Source of the DNA: Immersiella caudata
Lineage: Eukaryota; Ascomycota; Sordariomycetes; Sordariales; Lasiosphaeriaceae
Assembly: GCA_030512335.1 (NCBI GenBank)
Contig: JAULSU010000006.1
Location: 1,240,001 to 1,304,000 of the forward strand
Reading direction: 5' to 3'
Length of the DNA: 64,000 nucleotides
Shown one piece after another: positions 1-10,644 of the stretch. Position 1 is the stretch's first letter, and each line of letters begins with the position of its first letter. Both the position numbers and the translations under genes were made by a program. The notes under the pieces were generated by a model. It did not search any database. It saw only the letters and a program-made list of their open reading frames with translations, and had not been told where the DNA came from.

Positions 1-568
1 CAAGAAGCTAGCGGCACTTTGCGAACCCCACCGACCCGGGCTCTTGATACCCGCCAAGTCGTGACTCCGGCTCCTTGCGCGCCTCTGAACCCGCCGCCCA
101 CCGAGGAGCAGATGAAAGCCCGCTTTGACAAGTTTGCAACGGCTTTCTTGGTGACCAAGAACCTCACCGAAGCTTTCTCGTACATTTCATCTTCATACAA
201 GGTAGGCTCCCATGAGTTTCTGGCTTCCAGAGAGGTCAACCGCTAACTACCCCAGCAACACCGGGCTGGTGTCCCCGATGGTCCCGAGTTCGTCCTCGAT
301 ATCCTCGGCCCGATGTGGCCCAACGTAACCATCACAGATCCGCGATGGACGTCCAACGCGGAATACGGGTGGCTGAACTACAAGACCAGCGCCTTCGGGG
401 AGATCGTGGACAAATATAAGTTCGAAGCCGGCTGCATCACCGAACATGTAAGACTGACCCGGAATGATGTCGCCGAAGATGTGGAGTAGTTTTCCCCAAT
501 AGTGCGCTAGAGCTAACGACGGCGGGTTGCAACAGTGGGACGAGGGAGAAGTATATCCCACGGACTAA
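1..568 (+). CDS. SnoaL-like (NTF2-fold) protein, 5' end outside window
   Basis: Three exons can be read: 1..201, 256..447 and 536..568 (stop TAA). The frame is open to the left edge, so the start lies outside the window. Introns 202..255 and 448..535 have GTAGGC/GTAAGA donors, a CTAAC branch site (first intron) and CAG acceptors, and all junctions are phase 0. The protein contains the segment FDKFATAFLVTKNLTEAFSY, then a stretch ending GPMWPNVTITDPRW, and closes with CITEHWDEGEVYPTD. An alpha-helical start, a W/P-rich sheet and a final ITEHWD strand are typical of fungal SnoaL-like proteins, a large NTF2-fold group of mostly unknown substrate. The family call is inference from pattern; no catalytic role can be assigned. 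Confidence 0.7.
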
Positions 569-1684
569 ATTCCGGTTGTCTCATTGGTCAAAATTCGTAT
601 TCGAATCACTCGAAGGGCAGGTGGCAAACCTGAGGTCGTAACGGCGGGTTATCTCCGAGATCGCGAGTTGGAGGCAACGAATTGGCCAGGGAGGTTGTCC
701 GTCTCCGCGATTGACCTCAGTCGTTTTTTAAAGATTCCAAATGCAGCCTCCAAACCGGTCGGTTCGCGACGGTAATCACTCTTCGATCCTCCTTTGAACA
801 CCGATTTGCACGCATGACGGCTGCCGGGTTAGGATTGCATCTGCCCCTCACTTCAAACGGTCTGAGGTCCCCGATCGTACCCCTGGCCGATCACCAGGGT
901 GTTTTGGGGCGAGGCGGGGTAAAGGGTCCACCACCTGCGAACTGGCCCCACCCGCAACTTGCCCCTCTTCCCACCTCGTGCCGTCATGGAGAGAGGACAA
1001 GGCCGTTTCCGTGTTGTTGCTGCCGTCAATGAAAGTACCGGATGTCTTCCAAGGAAGTGAGAGAATAAACCACTACCGAAAGTGATCGGTAGGTCGAATT
1101 GAGAGCAGGAACGGCGTGGTCTGATATTTTGTCGGGAGACTGCCGCTGGTAGTATCAACGGATGTCGCCAAGCTCCGGCGAAGCAAGCTCAGGCTTCCAA
1201 ACGTTTCCAAAAGACGAGCGGATTGGAATCGGCAGCGAGCTCATTGGATTGGCCACCCCCCCACCCACTTTCGCCCGAATCTCCGAGCTCTCATAGCAAC
1301 GCCGTTGGCGTATCGCGGGTACCTGAGCCCCGGCGTCAGACAAGCGTGGCGACATGTAGATTGGATACCCGTTACTGCGCCATCTTGGGTACCCCGAGCA
1401 ACGGGCAGAGCAAGGAGGGGTTGCATGCTTCCGCTTGTAGTCAGTGTTAGGAGCCATCGCGCCATAACAACCCCGCAGTGGTCATGTCCTGGTCTCGGGG
1501 AGTCGGATAAGAAGGCGCTGTGGGGTAATCTTCTGAAGTTCTTCTACCGTGGCACCTTCCCTCCCTTTCTCTCTTCTTGCAACAAACTTCCCGCTGGCGA
1601 TTGCGAGTTTGTGGCATTTGCAACCATAATTCTCGCGGAACATACATCTTAAAGCTCGGAAACTCTACATTTTAAACCGGCATC
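569..1684. other. Intergenic region upstream of katG
   Basis: About 1.1 kb between the SnoaL-like gene and the katG start. Short open frames occur on both strands, but their composition is unlike protein and no splice-linked gene could be built. The last 130 bases are pyrimidine-rich and probably form the katG promoter and leader. Confidence 0.5.
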
Positions 1685-3946
1685 ATGGGTGAATGTCCCG
1701 TGCAGCACTCCAACGTGGGCGGCGGCGGCACCAAGAACCAGGACTGGTGGCCTGCCCAGCTCCGTCTCAACATTCTCCGTCAGCACACCGAGGTCACCAA
1801 CCCCTACGACAAGGACTTCGACTATGCCGAAGCCTTCAAGAGCCTCGACTATGAGGCCCTCAAGAAGGACATCGCCGCCGTCATGACCGACTCGCAGGAC
1901 TGGTGGCCTGCTGACTTTGGTCACTACGGCGGCTTCTTCATCCGCATGGCCTGGCATAGCGCCGGCACCTACCGCGTCTTCGACGGCCGCGGCGGTGGTG
2001 GCCAAGGTCAGCAGCGATTCGCTCCCCTCAACAGCTGGCCCGACAACGTCAGTCTCGACAAGGCTCGCCGCCTCCTGTGGCCCGTCAAGCAAAAGTACGG
2101 TGACAAGATCTCGTGGGCTGATCTCCTCCTCCTGACCGGCAACGTTGCTCTCGAGACCATGGGCTTTAAGCCCTTCGGCTTCGCTGGCGGTCGTCCCGAC
2201 ACCTGGGAGGCCGATGAGGCTGCCTACTGGGGTGGCGAGCAGACGTGGCTGGGCAACGATGTCCGCTACGCCACCGGCAACCCCGGCCTCGCTGCGGAGG
2301 GCGTTGTTAGCGGCGACGAGCACAAGAAGGGTCATTCAAATATTCACAACCGCGAGTTGGAATCGCCGCTGGCGGCTGTCCACATGGGTCTCATCTACGT
2401 CAACCCCGAGGGCCCCGATGGCGTTCCCGACCCCGTCGCCTCCGCCAAGGACATTCGCACCACCTTCGGCCGCATGGCCATGACCGACGAGGAGACCGTC
2501 GCTCTCATTGCCGGTGGCCACACCTTCGGCAAGACTCACGGTGCGGCCTCGGCCGACAATGTTGGCAAGGAGCCCGAGGCAGCCCCCATTGAGGCCCAGG
2601 GATTCGGGTGGGAGAACAAGTACGGCACTGGCAAGGGTCCCGATACCATCACCAGCGGCCTCGAGGTCACCTGGACCTCAACGCCCGCGAAATGGAGCCA
2701 CGGCTACCTCAACTACCTCTTCAAGTACGAATGGGAGCTCACTAAGAGCCCTGCAGGTGCCAACCAATGGGTGGCCAAGAACGCCGAGCCCATCATCCCC
2801 GATGCCTACGACCCCAACAAGAAACACCTCCCTACCATGCTGACATCTGATCTCGCCCTCCGCTTCGACCCCGAGTACGAGAAGATCGCCCGCCGCTTCC
2901 TCGAGAACGAGGAGGAGTTCAAGGTTGCCTTCGCCAAGGCCTGGTTCAAGCTTCTGCACCGTGATCTTGGTCCCCGCTCTCGCTGGCTCGGCCCTGAGGT
3001 CCCCTCCGAGGTCCTCAACTGGGAGGATGCCGTCCCCCCGGTCGACCACCCTCTGGTTGATGCCAGCGATGTTGCTGCCATCAAGAGGGAGATCCTCGCG
3101 ACTGGTGTGTCCCCATCCAGGCTCATCTCGACTGCTTTCGCGTCTGCCGCCAGCTTCCGTGGCAGTGACAAGCGTGGTGGCGCCAATGGTGCTCACATCC
3201 GCCTCGCCCCCCAGAAGGACTGGAAGGTCAACAACCCCGCGCAACTCGCCGAGGTCCTCAAGGCCCTCGAGGATGTCCAGAGCAGGTTCAATGCTTCGGT
3301 CTCCGGTGGCAAGAAGATCTCTCTCGCCGACACTATCGTGCTCGCAGGTGTTGCTGCTCTCGAGCAGGCCGCCGGCGTCCCGGTTCCCTTCACTCCTGGT
3401 CGCACGGATGCCACGCAGGAGCAGACCGACCTCGAGTCGTTCTCGCACCTCGAGCCATATGCTGACGGCTTCCGCAACTATGGCAAAGGCTCTGGCCGTG
3501 TCAGGACCGAGCAGTACCTCGTCGACAGAGCACACCTGCTCACACTCACTGCCCCTGAGATGACTGTTCTCCTCGGCGGTCTGCGCGTTCTCGACACCAA
3601 CTACGACAACTCGGCCCATGGTGTCTTTACCAAGACCCCTGGGAAGCTCACCAACGACTTCTTCGTCAACCTTCTCGACCGGAACACGAAATGGAAGGCT
3701 ATCGACGGCGAGGAGATCTTCGAGGGTGTCGACCGCCACACCGGTGAGAAGAAGTGGACGGCTACGCGTGCCGATCTCATCTTCGGCTCGCACGCCGAGC
3801 TCCGCGCTCTGGCTGAAGTGTACGCCAGCGCTGGTGGACAGGAGAAATTGGTCAAGGACTTCGTCAAGGTTTGGGACAAGGTTGCGAACCTGGATCGGTT
3901 TGACGTCGGAAAGGGCGCTAGCGGGTCTGCTAACTACAAGCTCTAG
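1685..3946 (+). CDS. katG: Catalase-peroxidase KatG (intracellular, KatG1 type)
   Basis: An intronless 753-codon frame encoding a bifunctional haem catalase-peroxidase that removes H2O2. The distal site reads RMAWHSAGTYR, with Arg87, Trp90 and His91. Tyr238 lies in MGLIYVNPEGP and Met264 in FGRMAM; with Trp90 these would form the Met-Tyr-Trp adduct needed for catalase activity. The proximal haem ligand is His279 in AGGHTFGKTHG. The length fits a two-domain KatG of about 740-750 residues: the N-terminal domain is catalytic and the C-terminal domain is a degenerate duplicate. No signal peptide is visible (MGECPVQHSN), which points to the cytosolic KatG1 group. Fungal katG genes are known to derive from a bacterial donor, and the lack of introns fits. 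The start has an A at -3 (gcatcATGG). It is convergent with NDC1. The function is very secure. Confidence 0.98.
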   Translation: MGECPVQHSNVGGGGTKNQDWWPAQLRLNILRQHTEVTNPYDKDFDYAEAFKSLDYEALKKDIAAVMTDSQDWWPADFGHYGGFFIRMAWHSAGTYRVFDGRGGGGQGQQRFAPLNSWPDNVSLDKARRLLWPVKQKYGDKISWADLLLLTGNVALETMGFKPFGFAGGRPDTWEADEAAYWGGEQTWLGNDVRYATGNPGLAAEGVVSGDEHKKGHSNIHNRELESPLAAVHMGLIYVNPEGPDGVPDPVASAKDIRTTFGRMAMTDEETVALIAGGHTFGKTHGAASADNVGKEPEAAPIEAQGFGWENKYGTGKGPDTITSGLEVTWTSTPAKWSHGYLNYLFKYEWELTKSPAGANQWVAKNAEPIIPDAYDPNKKHLPTMLTSDLALRFDPEYEKIARRFLENEEEFKVAFAKAWFKLLHRDLGPRSRWLGPEVPSEVLNWEDAVPPVDHPLVDASDVAAIKREILATGVSPSRLISTAFASAASFRGSDKRGGANGAHIRLAPQKDWKVNNPAQLAEVLKALEDVQSRFNASVSGGKKISLADTIVLAGVAALEQAAGVPVPFTPGRTDATQEQTDLESFSHLEPYADGFRNYGKGSGRVRTEQYLVDRAHLLTLTAPEMTVLLGGLRVLDTNYDNSAHGVFTKTPGKLTNDFFVNLLDRNTKWKAIDGEEIFEGVDRHTGEKKWTATRADLIFGSHAELRALAEVYASAGGQEKLVKDFVKVWDKVANLDRFDVGKGASGSANYKL

Positions 3947-4206
3947 ACTGCTTGATGGGAGGAGTGTTGAACGAAAACAGAAGACGGTCTGCTACGACTG
4001 GAATGCGCTACGATAATACGGATTTATGAATCTATTAGCTTCAATGCCACTTCAGCTTGGTCTGGCGGTGATTAATGATACGCCGCAAAGTGACATTGAT
4101 GGGTCAAACAACAGACCGAGTATATGCATTTTACTTTGATTCCTCTAATCCAACACCGCGCCAGACATCCCACTGATTACGCGGATTTTTTTCTATTACT
4201 GACATC

Positions 4207-6203
4207 TCACCTCACTTGCTTCATCTCGACAGTCTCCTCTTCCTTCCGCTCCGTGCCCGCCGCCTCTTTTGCGAGCCTCATATCCGTGAGACTCAGCCTC
4301 AAGTCCCTCTGGTATGGCGCAAACTCCTTGATGAGCCGACCGAGTGAGTCCTTGAGCGCTGCTAGCACTCCATCCACCTCGGGGCAAGCTTTCACACCAT
4401 TGATATCGGTCCAATGGGGCGCCAGTGTTGTGGAGAAGGTCTCCAACTTCTTTGTGATGGTTGTCAACGTCCGGATAATCGTAGCCACATCCCTCTGGAC
4501 GTTTCCGTACTTGTCCTCCGTTAGACTGTGCGCTGCCAACAAGCTCAACGCGCTCACGGCGTTGATGTAGAGGCTTGGCTCGCCGTATGGTGCGCCCAGC
4601 ACAGCGTGGCTGAGGCGGCGGCCGTATTCCTGTCGGAAGGGCCAGCCGGCGGCCGAGTTCAGGACCTTGAGGGCGAACTCCTTAAACAGGCCCTGCGGGT
4701 CATCTGAGCCGGTGACTTCCTTCTGGACTTTGAGAAGATGGATCTTTCCGGATGCCAAGGCCTTCTTGGCCAGTGGGCTTAGCTGCGACCCTTGACCAGG
4801 TGCGACGGTGGCTTGGTTTACCACCTTCTCGACCTCCTCTAAGAATTTGGGTTTTTGTGGAGTCGACTGGAATATGGCGTCTTCTTTCGGGGGTGCGGTG
4901 GTCCTCTTCTTCGGCACCACCATCTCTTCTGCTCCAGGGGTGGTCGGTGCGGGTGGCTTGCCGTAGTTGTCGATGCGAGTTTCAATGCTCTTTAAGATTT
5001 CCAGGCAGATCCCGTAGATCTGCGTCCACATTGGGCCACCCTTGCGGTCAATATCCTCGTAGATGGCCTTGCGCCTGTCTTCGTACTCTCTTGCGATGAA
5101 TGACAGTTCCCACATGGCGAAACACTGAACGTGTTAGTGGTGAACAAAACAGCACGGGAGTACGGAACTTACTCGAATTGGATCCTTCTTGCTCTTCAGC
5201 CCATTCAACAGGCTACCGTTCGGGTCCTTGGAGTCGGAGCTCAGCGGCTTTCCGTTCTTCAAGGGTTCCTTGGCTAAGAAAATGGAAAACGCGGCGTTTC
5301 CGGTGTTCAAGAGAGCCAAAAGGAGGAAGCTGGCGAAGAAGCTGCGACCTAGGGTGCTCATCGAAAAGGGCATCGAGGATGGCAAGAGGTTCGTCCTGGG
5401 GAGGTTGTAGATGGGTCTCAGGAAAAAGAGCACCAGGCGCCAGAGAGTCGCCCGCAAAAAGACCGTGTAGACCAACATGCTCAGGACAACGCCCACAAGT
5501 GACTGATTGAACGAGGTCACCGCCACGCGCGGGAGTTCCGCAGCGACCCGCGCGACTGGGCTCTCCGCAGTCTGCTCCTTGACCTTTTCATCCGCCTTCC
5601 GTGGAGTCGCAGTTCCCAGAACAATCCTGTCATCATCCTTGAACAGATGAACCAATCCCTGATAGAGCCCCAGAACCACAAAGTGCGTTGTGAAGAAGAT
5701 AGCCTTCTCGTTCAAGCGCGCCCTGTCGGGTGCAAAGTACGTGATCCATCCCAGTCCCGCGCTCTCGTGGAGCGACCACAGATAAACCTGGCTGAAGGAA
5801 TACGCTGCAAAGGTATACGTAAACAGCGCCTCAGCCGTCTGAATCTTGAGGGCGTGTTGCAGGAAAGTCTCAATGGCCGAGTCGGAAGTGCGTCGGCCAA
5901 CGTGGTACTGCGCGATCCGCAAAATCAGGAGAGAAAAGCAGGTTGGCATCAAGAACGCAACGCGCAATCCGACAGGCCCTATCGGAAACCAAGACCATAG
6001 GACTTGATTGCAAGGTTAGCAATCCCCCTCAGCCAGAGAAACAAGGCCGTTGCAGGCAACCCACAAGAATTCCACCTCCCCAGGAGGATCGCATAGATGT
6101 ATGCAACACCCACCAAAATCAGCCCCGTCGTCGTAAACCGCCGGTGCAGCGCAGGCTGCAGCACATCCTTATACGAAGGCCTTCTGACTGTTCCCCCCGC
6201 CAT
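4207..6203 (-). CDS. NDC1: Nucleoporin NDC1 (nuclear pore / spindle pole body membrane protein)
   Basis: Minus-strand gene with exons 6203..6065, 6002..5173 and 5124..4207 (628 residues). Intron 6064..6003 has a GTGGGT donor and a GCTAAC branch. Intron 5172..5125 has GTAAGT and CACTAAC. Splicing restores the hallmark GRWNSFLWSWFPIGPVGLR across exons 1-2, and KKDPIRCFAMWELSFIA across exons 2-3. NDC1 anchors the nuclear pore complex in the pore membrane and, in fungi, also helps insert the spindle pole body. The N-terminal half carries about six hydrophobic segments. The C-terminal half is soluble with a charged, Lys/Pro-rich linker. The start MAGGTVRRPSYKDVLQPALH fits the family. PEP12 starts divergently 421 bp away. 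The motif WSWFPIGP makes the call strong. Confidence 0.9.
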
Positions 6204-6624
6204 CTTCGCAGAGCATCCTCGAGCGTCGGCCGGTCGGAACTTCGTGGAGCGCGGCGTGGGAATCGCGGCAAAGGGTCGACGTTGGCCCTTTGTAAATAAA
6301 AATTGGCGGTCGCAACGGGCGACACCAAAACAGCTTCAAGGAAACGCGCTGGGTACCTGGCGCCCCACTTTCATGCACGTAGCATTCTGATTGGCCGCGT
6401 CCACGCATTACGTCGTCCCCTGACCAGGGAGTCACAGGCAACTTCATTCCATCACCCAGCCTGCCTTCGCCTGCCGCTGATAAGCACCCTCCATCATTGA
6501 CGCATCCATCCACGCATCGGCACGATCGCCTTCGCTCATTTCACCGCCTGTTTTTGTTTTTGCTTCCGGGAGTCTCCAGTTGAATTGGTTGAAAGCGATT
6601 CCGACACAGCTGGGAAGCAGCGCG
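6204..6624. promoter_or_regulatory. Divergent promoter NDC1 / PEP12
   Basis: A 421-bp spacer between two divergent starts. It holds an inverted CCAAT box (ATTGG at 6390..6394), a candidate site for the HAP/CBC complex, and a T-rich tract just before the PEP12 leader. Assigning the box a function is inference. Confidence 0.4.
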
Positions 6625-7477
6625 ATGTCGTTCGATCAGCTCTCGTCACTTGAGGCGGGGCGCCGCGGCGGCAGCCCCGGATATAGCGACGACCCCGAGT
6701 TCTCAAGCCTGTCGCAAGACTTGATGAATAAGCTCTTCCGATTGAACGGTAACAACCAGCGTCTCAGCTCTGAGATCAGCCACCTGGGGACAAAGCGAGA
6801 TACGCCGCGGGCGCGGGAGAGGGTGCACAACCTGATTGAGGAGTCGACGGATATGTTCAAGGAAGTGGGCGAGGGCGTCAAGAAGATTCAGTCGTGGGAG
6901 GAGGTTACAGTGCGTATCTTGACTCTATTATCGTCACATAACTCTCTCTAACATACATTCACAGCCAACCCAAAAATACATGCAGCAGAAGCTCTCCCGC
7001 GAGTTCCAGACATCCCTCTCCGAGTTCCAAAATCTCCAGCGCCAGGCCCTCGAAAAACAAAAGGCTTCCGTCACCGCCGCTCGCGCAGCCATCGAGACCG
7101 AGACAGGGGGTAGTGCGACAAGCCCACAGCCTCTCCAGCTGCAGGAGCAGGAGCTTGCAAGGCTGGCACCGCAGGACGACGTCGACTTTCAGGATGCGTT
7201 GATCATGGAACGTGAGGAGGAGATCCGCAACATTGAGCAGGGCGTCGGCGATTTGAACGTTCTGTTCCAGCAGGTTGCGCAGATTGTGACGGAGCAGGGC
7301 GAACAGCTCGACACTATTGCCGATAACGTTGAGAATGTGCGCGATGATACTCGGGGGGGCGACCGGGAGCTGCGCGCTGCCGCACGATACCAAAAGAACG
7401 CGCGTAGCACGGCCTGCTGTCTTTTGTTGGTTCTGGCGATTATCTTTACGATCGTGCTGCTTGCTGTTCTCGTTTGA
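6625..7477 (+). CDS. PEP12: Syntaxin-type Qa-SNARE, Pep12-like (endosomal/vacuolar traffic)
   Basis: Two exons, 6625..6909 and 6965..7477, give 265 residues. The intron 6910..6964 has a GTGCGT donor, a CTAAC branch and an ACAG acceptor. The start is ATG MSFDQLSSLEAG; the same frame is open a little upstream but only from a TTG. The N-terminal half is helical, as in the syntaxin Habc domain (LSQDLMNKLFRLNGNNQRL). The SNARE motif begins about IMEREEEIRNIEQ, with the zero-layer Gln in IVTEQGEQLDTI. The C-terminus is a tail anchor (CCLLLVLAIIFTIVLLAVLV) that ends the protein. Pep12 mediates fusion at the late endosome/prevacuolar compartment. The Qa-SNARE class is certain; Pep12 rather than another syntaxin is inferred from the short length and N-terminal sequence. 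Confidence 0.85.
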
Positions 7478-7652
7478 AGCGTGGAGGCGGAGTGATTAAT
7501 TTGTGCCGACATTATGTACAGCGGTATTTCTTCATGGAGGGCGTTTAGGCGTCGGAAGACTCGATGGGCGGCGCCATACCAGGCGATTATGTTTACCTGA
7601 TTTGAATATATACAGTTCGAGGATTTGGCTTGTCTCTTGTCCTACGCTTCTA

Positions 7653-8837
7653 TCATGACTGTTTTGTCTCGGGGCGAGCAGGCCGCAGATATATCGACTC
7701 GTTTTTGGAGCAAGGTTTGACCTTCTCCTTCGGCATCGGCATTATCTTTGCCAAGAGCTCGGCCTGGAGAAGCGTGAGTGTGGCCGATGACAGCCAGTAG
7801 AGGTGGAGGGCAGCCGGGAGATCCATCGTTGCAGGCCCGATTGCCACGGCCACGACGAGGAGGGCCCTTGTAAGTCGCTGAGGAGTCTTGCTCTCAACGA
7901 CCTCGTGTTGGTTTGCATCCAACCCAAACACACGTCGAATTCCCACCTGCGATCGCGGCAAGACGTTCAGCACGAGAACCGTTGATAGAGCGACTGGGAG
8001 TATATGCAGCGGATCAGCCACCATTAGATCCGGGAACCAGAGGCAACCACCAGTTGCAAGTGATGGGTCCGCACTGGCGGGGATAATATCTTGCGCGATG
8101 TCTGCCACCGACACCACATCGGCCGGGCTTGACGACGCAGCTATCGCCTCACCAGTCGGGGCTGTCGTCTTCTCATCGAGACCGAAAACCAGGGTCCCGA
8201 TGAGACCGCGGGGACCGCCGCACATTCTCCGCAGTGCCTCGATACCGATCAGCCAGACTGGGAAGACTCCTAGTGCGCTGAAGTCTTTATACCTCTGCAC
8301 GCCCCAGACTTTGAAGATTCTCTTGGACGTCTTCTTGACCCGGGCTTCGATCTCAGCTCCTCGAGCCGGCTGAGGTTTCGAGGCAACTTTAGGGTCAAGC
8401 ATGATGTCTTGTGCATGTCGTGTGGTCCATGCCTGGAAGAGCGGCTTGAGTTTCGCCCGCCGTATGACAATGCGCCTGATGTAGATGCTCAGCGGGAAGC
8501 GACAGACGAGATTGATGGCGAGCGCGATGAGAGGAATGGTGAGAAACCATGGCGTGCCAGTGACGTTGTGGAGCTCCGTGAAGAGGTGTTGTGTGGTGGC
8601 GAGAGTGGTTCCCAAAGCAGAGACAGCTGAGAATGGTCGTCGGGGTTGGAGTTGGGTGTGGCCAGGGAGCTGGTTGATGTTTGGTGGTTTTGAGCGGCTG
8701 GCTGCTACGGCGAAGAGAACTGACGATGGGCTCCTGTGCAGCGCATGGTAATTACGCGCTGCTATTTGGGATAGGGCGCGGGATTTTGGGGCAAACCTGA
8801 TCCTGCCGGCTGACAGGACACTCCCTGATGAAATCAT
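7653..8837 (-). CDS. COX18: Mitochondrial inner-membrane insertase Cox18 (Oxa1/YidC family)
   Basis: A single-exon gene of 394 residues. The Arg/Ser-rich N-terminus (MISSGSVLSAGRIRFAPKSR) looks like a mitochondrial presequence. The Oxa1/YidC core starts about residue 90 with GTPWFLTIPLIALAINLVCR, followed by PLSIYIRRIVIRRAKLKPLF, then further hydrophobic segments including FSALGVFPVWLIGIEALRRM and a final LPAALHLYWLSSATLTLLQA. Cox18 exports the Cox2 C-terminal tail through the inner membrane for cytochrome oxidase assembly. The divergence from Oxa1, and the length, favour Cox18/Oxa2. Its start is 242 bp from that of MRPL16, which is also mitochondrial and transcribed away from it. Confidence 0.85.
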   Translation of the reverse strand: MISSGSVLSAGRIRFAPKSRALSQIAARNYHALHRSPSSVLFAVAASRSKPPNINQLPGHTQLQPRRPFSAVSALGTTLATTQHLFTELHNVTGTPWFLTIPLIALAINLVCRFPLSIYIRRIVIRRAKLKPLFQAWTTRHAQDIMLDPKVASKPQPARGAEIEARVKKTSKRIFKVWGVQRYKDFSALGVFPVWLIGIEALRRMCGGPRGLIGTLVFGLDEKTTAPTGEAIAASSSPADVVSVADIAQDIIPASADPSLATGGCLWFPDLMVADPLHILPVALSTVLVLNVLPRSQVGIRRVFGLDANQHEVVESKTPQRLTRALLVVAVAIGPATMDLPAALHLYWLSSATLTLLQAELLAKIMPMPKEKVKPCSKNESIYLRPARPETKQS

Positions 8838-9079
8838 GAGGTCGACGGCCCTAGACTGGGCCAGGTAGGTTCACTGATGATAGTGAGCGTTGACTGAAGC
8901 TCAAATTCCCCAGCACCCATCTCAAGTCCGAGATATGTGAGCTTTATAGGGTTAGGGTTGATATGCGGGGCTGGCCCGTGCTGTCGCTCCGCTCCTTCCT
9001 GTCGCGATGTGGATTTTCGAAGCAGCTCCAAATTGACCTCCGGGATCACGACCACCAGCCAATCCTGCCCTAAACCGTC
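8838..9079. promoter_or_regulatory. Bidirectional promoter COX18 / MRPL16 with TTAGGG-type motif
   Basis: A 242-bp spacer between two divergent mitochondrial-protein genes. At 8948..8959 it contains AGGGTTAGGGTT, nearly two telomere-type repeats. Tbf1/Rap1-like proteins are known to bind such motifs in promoters of translation-related genes in some fungi. Shared control is inference. Confidence 0.45.
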
Positions 9080-9932
9080 ATGATGAAGCTTAACGCTTCA
9101 TCGGCACTGCTCGGTGCCTTCCAGGTGCTTAGGATATCACCCACGACGGCACTGCGCCCCTCACTGGCCTCAATTGCGTCCCGAGCGACCGCCTCCCCGA
9201 TTGCGCCTACGACAGCCTCTCGTGTCAGGTTGTTCTCCGCGACGGCCGCCCGGCCGGGCACCTGGCTAGAGCCAATGATCGACCGAAGGAAGAAGATGGC
9301 GAAAGGAAACCCTAGAGTCCCAACTGGCGGGTCGACAAAGGGCACAACGGTCATCTGGGGCGACTACGGCCTGCGCATGTGGGACCACCACCGCAGAATC
9401 AGCGCTGCGCAATTGAAAGTGGCGGAGGACACCATCAAGAGGCGGTTGCGTGGAGAGAAATATCGGTTGTACAAGAGGGTAGCCTGCAACGTCGGCGTCT
9501 ACGTTAGCGGAAACGAGGTGAGCTGGCCGGGCCGCATTTGGGATGCCGCTGCTGACAACGGACGGTAGATGAGAATGGGTAAAGGAAAGGGTTCTTTCGA
9601 CCATTGGGCGTGCAGGGTGGCTGTCAACCAGATTGTCTTTGAGATCAGAGGGCAAATCCACGAGCAGGTCATCCGAGATGCCTTCCGTCTTGCGGGCATC
9701 AAGCTGCCAGGTAGCTTCCCCCCATCCCCACCCGACCTCTTTCTGAGATACTGATGTGAGTATAGGTCAATGGGAGTTTGTCAAGAAAGGAGATCCCCCT
9801 GTTATTGGCATCACTAAGATGACGAATGGTCTCACTCTGGAGGACCTTAAGAGGCCACGGAAGAAGCTTCCCGAGGCTGATGTCTCCGCGCCCGCTACAG
9901 AAACCTCTAGCTCCGTACCACCGCCCTCATAG
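9080..9932 (+). CDS. MRPL16: Mitochondrial large-subunit ribosomal protein uL16m
   Basis: Three exons, 9080..9517, 9569..9710 and 9766..9932 (stop TAG), give 248 residues. The introns are 51 and 55 bp, with GTGAGC and GTAGCT donors. Splicing joins VYVSGNE to MRMGKGKGSFDHWACRV, which is the uL16 core (RMGKGKG) that contacts 23S rRNA near the peptidyl-transferase centre and tRNA elbow. The N-terminus is rich in Ala, Ser and Arg without acidic residues (MMKLNASSALLGAFQVLRIS), as expected of a mitochondrial presequence. The C-terminal tail after about residue 195 is Lys/Pro-rich and not part of the bacterial core. It shares a promoter with COX18. Confidence 0.93.
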
Positions 9933-10644
9933 GACACTGGGCGTTTCTGTTCAGCTGTATGAGTAATGTAGTGTAGATTCATAGAGCAGCGGGTGAATGT
10001 GCTGAATCTGAACCCTTTCCGGGCTGTTGCCACGTCTCTAGTGCCGTGCCGAGCTTGCAACCGGGCACTAAGAAATGTTGAGATACAAGGGTGACGAGCA
10101 GATGTCCGGCGTTTTATCGATGTGTATTGCAACACCCTACACACGAGGTCTTGATGGATAGCTTGAGTCTATCACTGAGCGCTGCCAATGTTGCTCAGCC
10201 CCTGAGCCGCATCCTCATCAGGGCTCCGTCAAGCCGCGGTCAACCTGCGTGGCCTGAAATGCCCCATAAATGCGGGTCAAGCACAATTTGATCGAATTTC
10301 GAGAAATAGGTAACATTTCTAGCTTCAAGGGCAAGCTCCCAGATTCTTTTCGCAAACCATCGCAATTCAACAGTGATTCGCAAACTTGAACGCAACCTCG
10401 AAAGTCAACATCAAACAGCATCATGGAACCTCCCAAACCATTGGAGTCCGTGCACGCGATGCTCACTCTCTTATCAGACGGCGATAACAATGTGGCGTCC
10501 GTGCACGGTGTGGAGCCTGCCGCCCAATCCACCAACTTAATTGATCTTGGCGAAGGCGCGTCAACCAGACATTCGACGCGTCTCACCACACTTTCGAAGA
10601 TCTTCCCTGACAACGTCGACGAAGTCGCAGAGAGACTCAATAAG
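9933..10644. other. Spacer MRPL16 - RFC5
   Basis: About 0.7 kb. The last 222 bases (10423..10644) are open in frame with RFC5 and start with an ATG in good context. A second ATG at 10490 opens a short out-of-frame frame. The rest shows no gene. Confidence 0.5.

Noticed and set aside
2678..3793. 371-codon open frame antisense to katG
   Set aside because: It lies wholly inside katG on the opposite strand. GC-rich codon bias opens such frames; the composition is not protein-like in any family.
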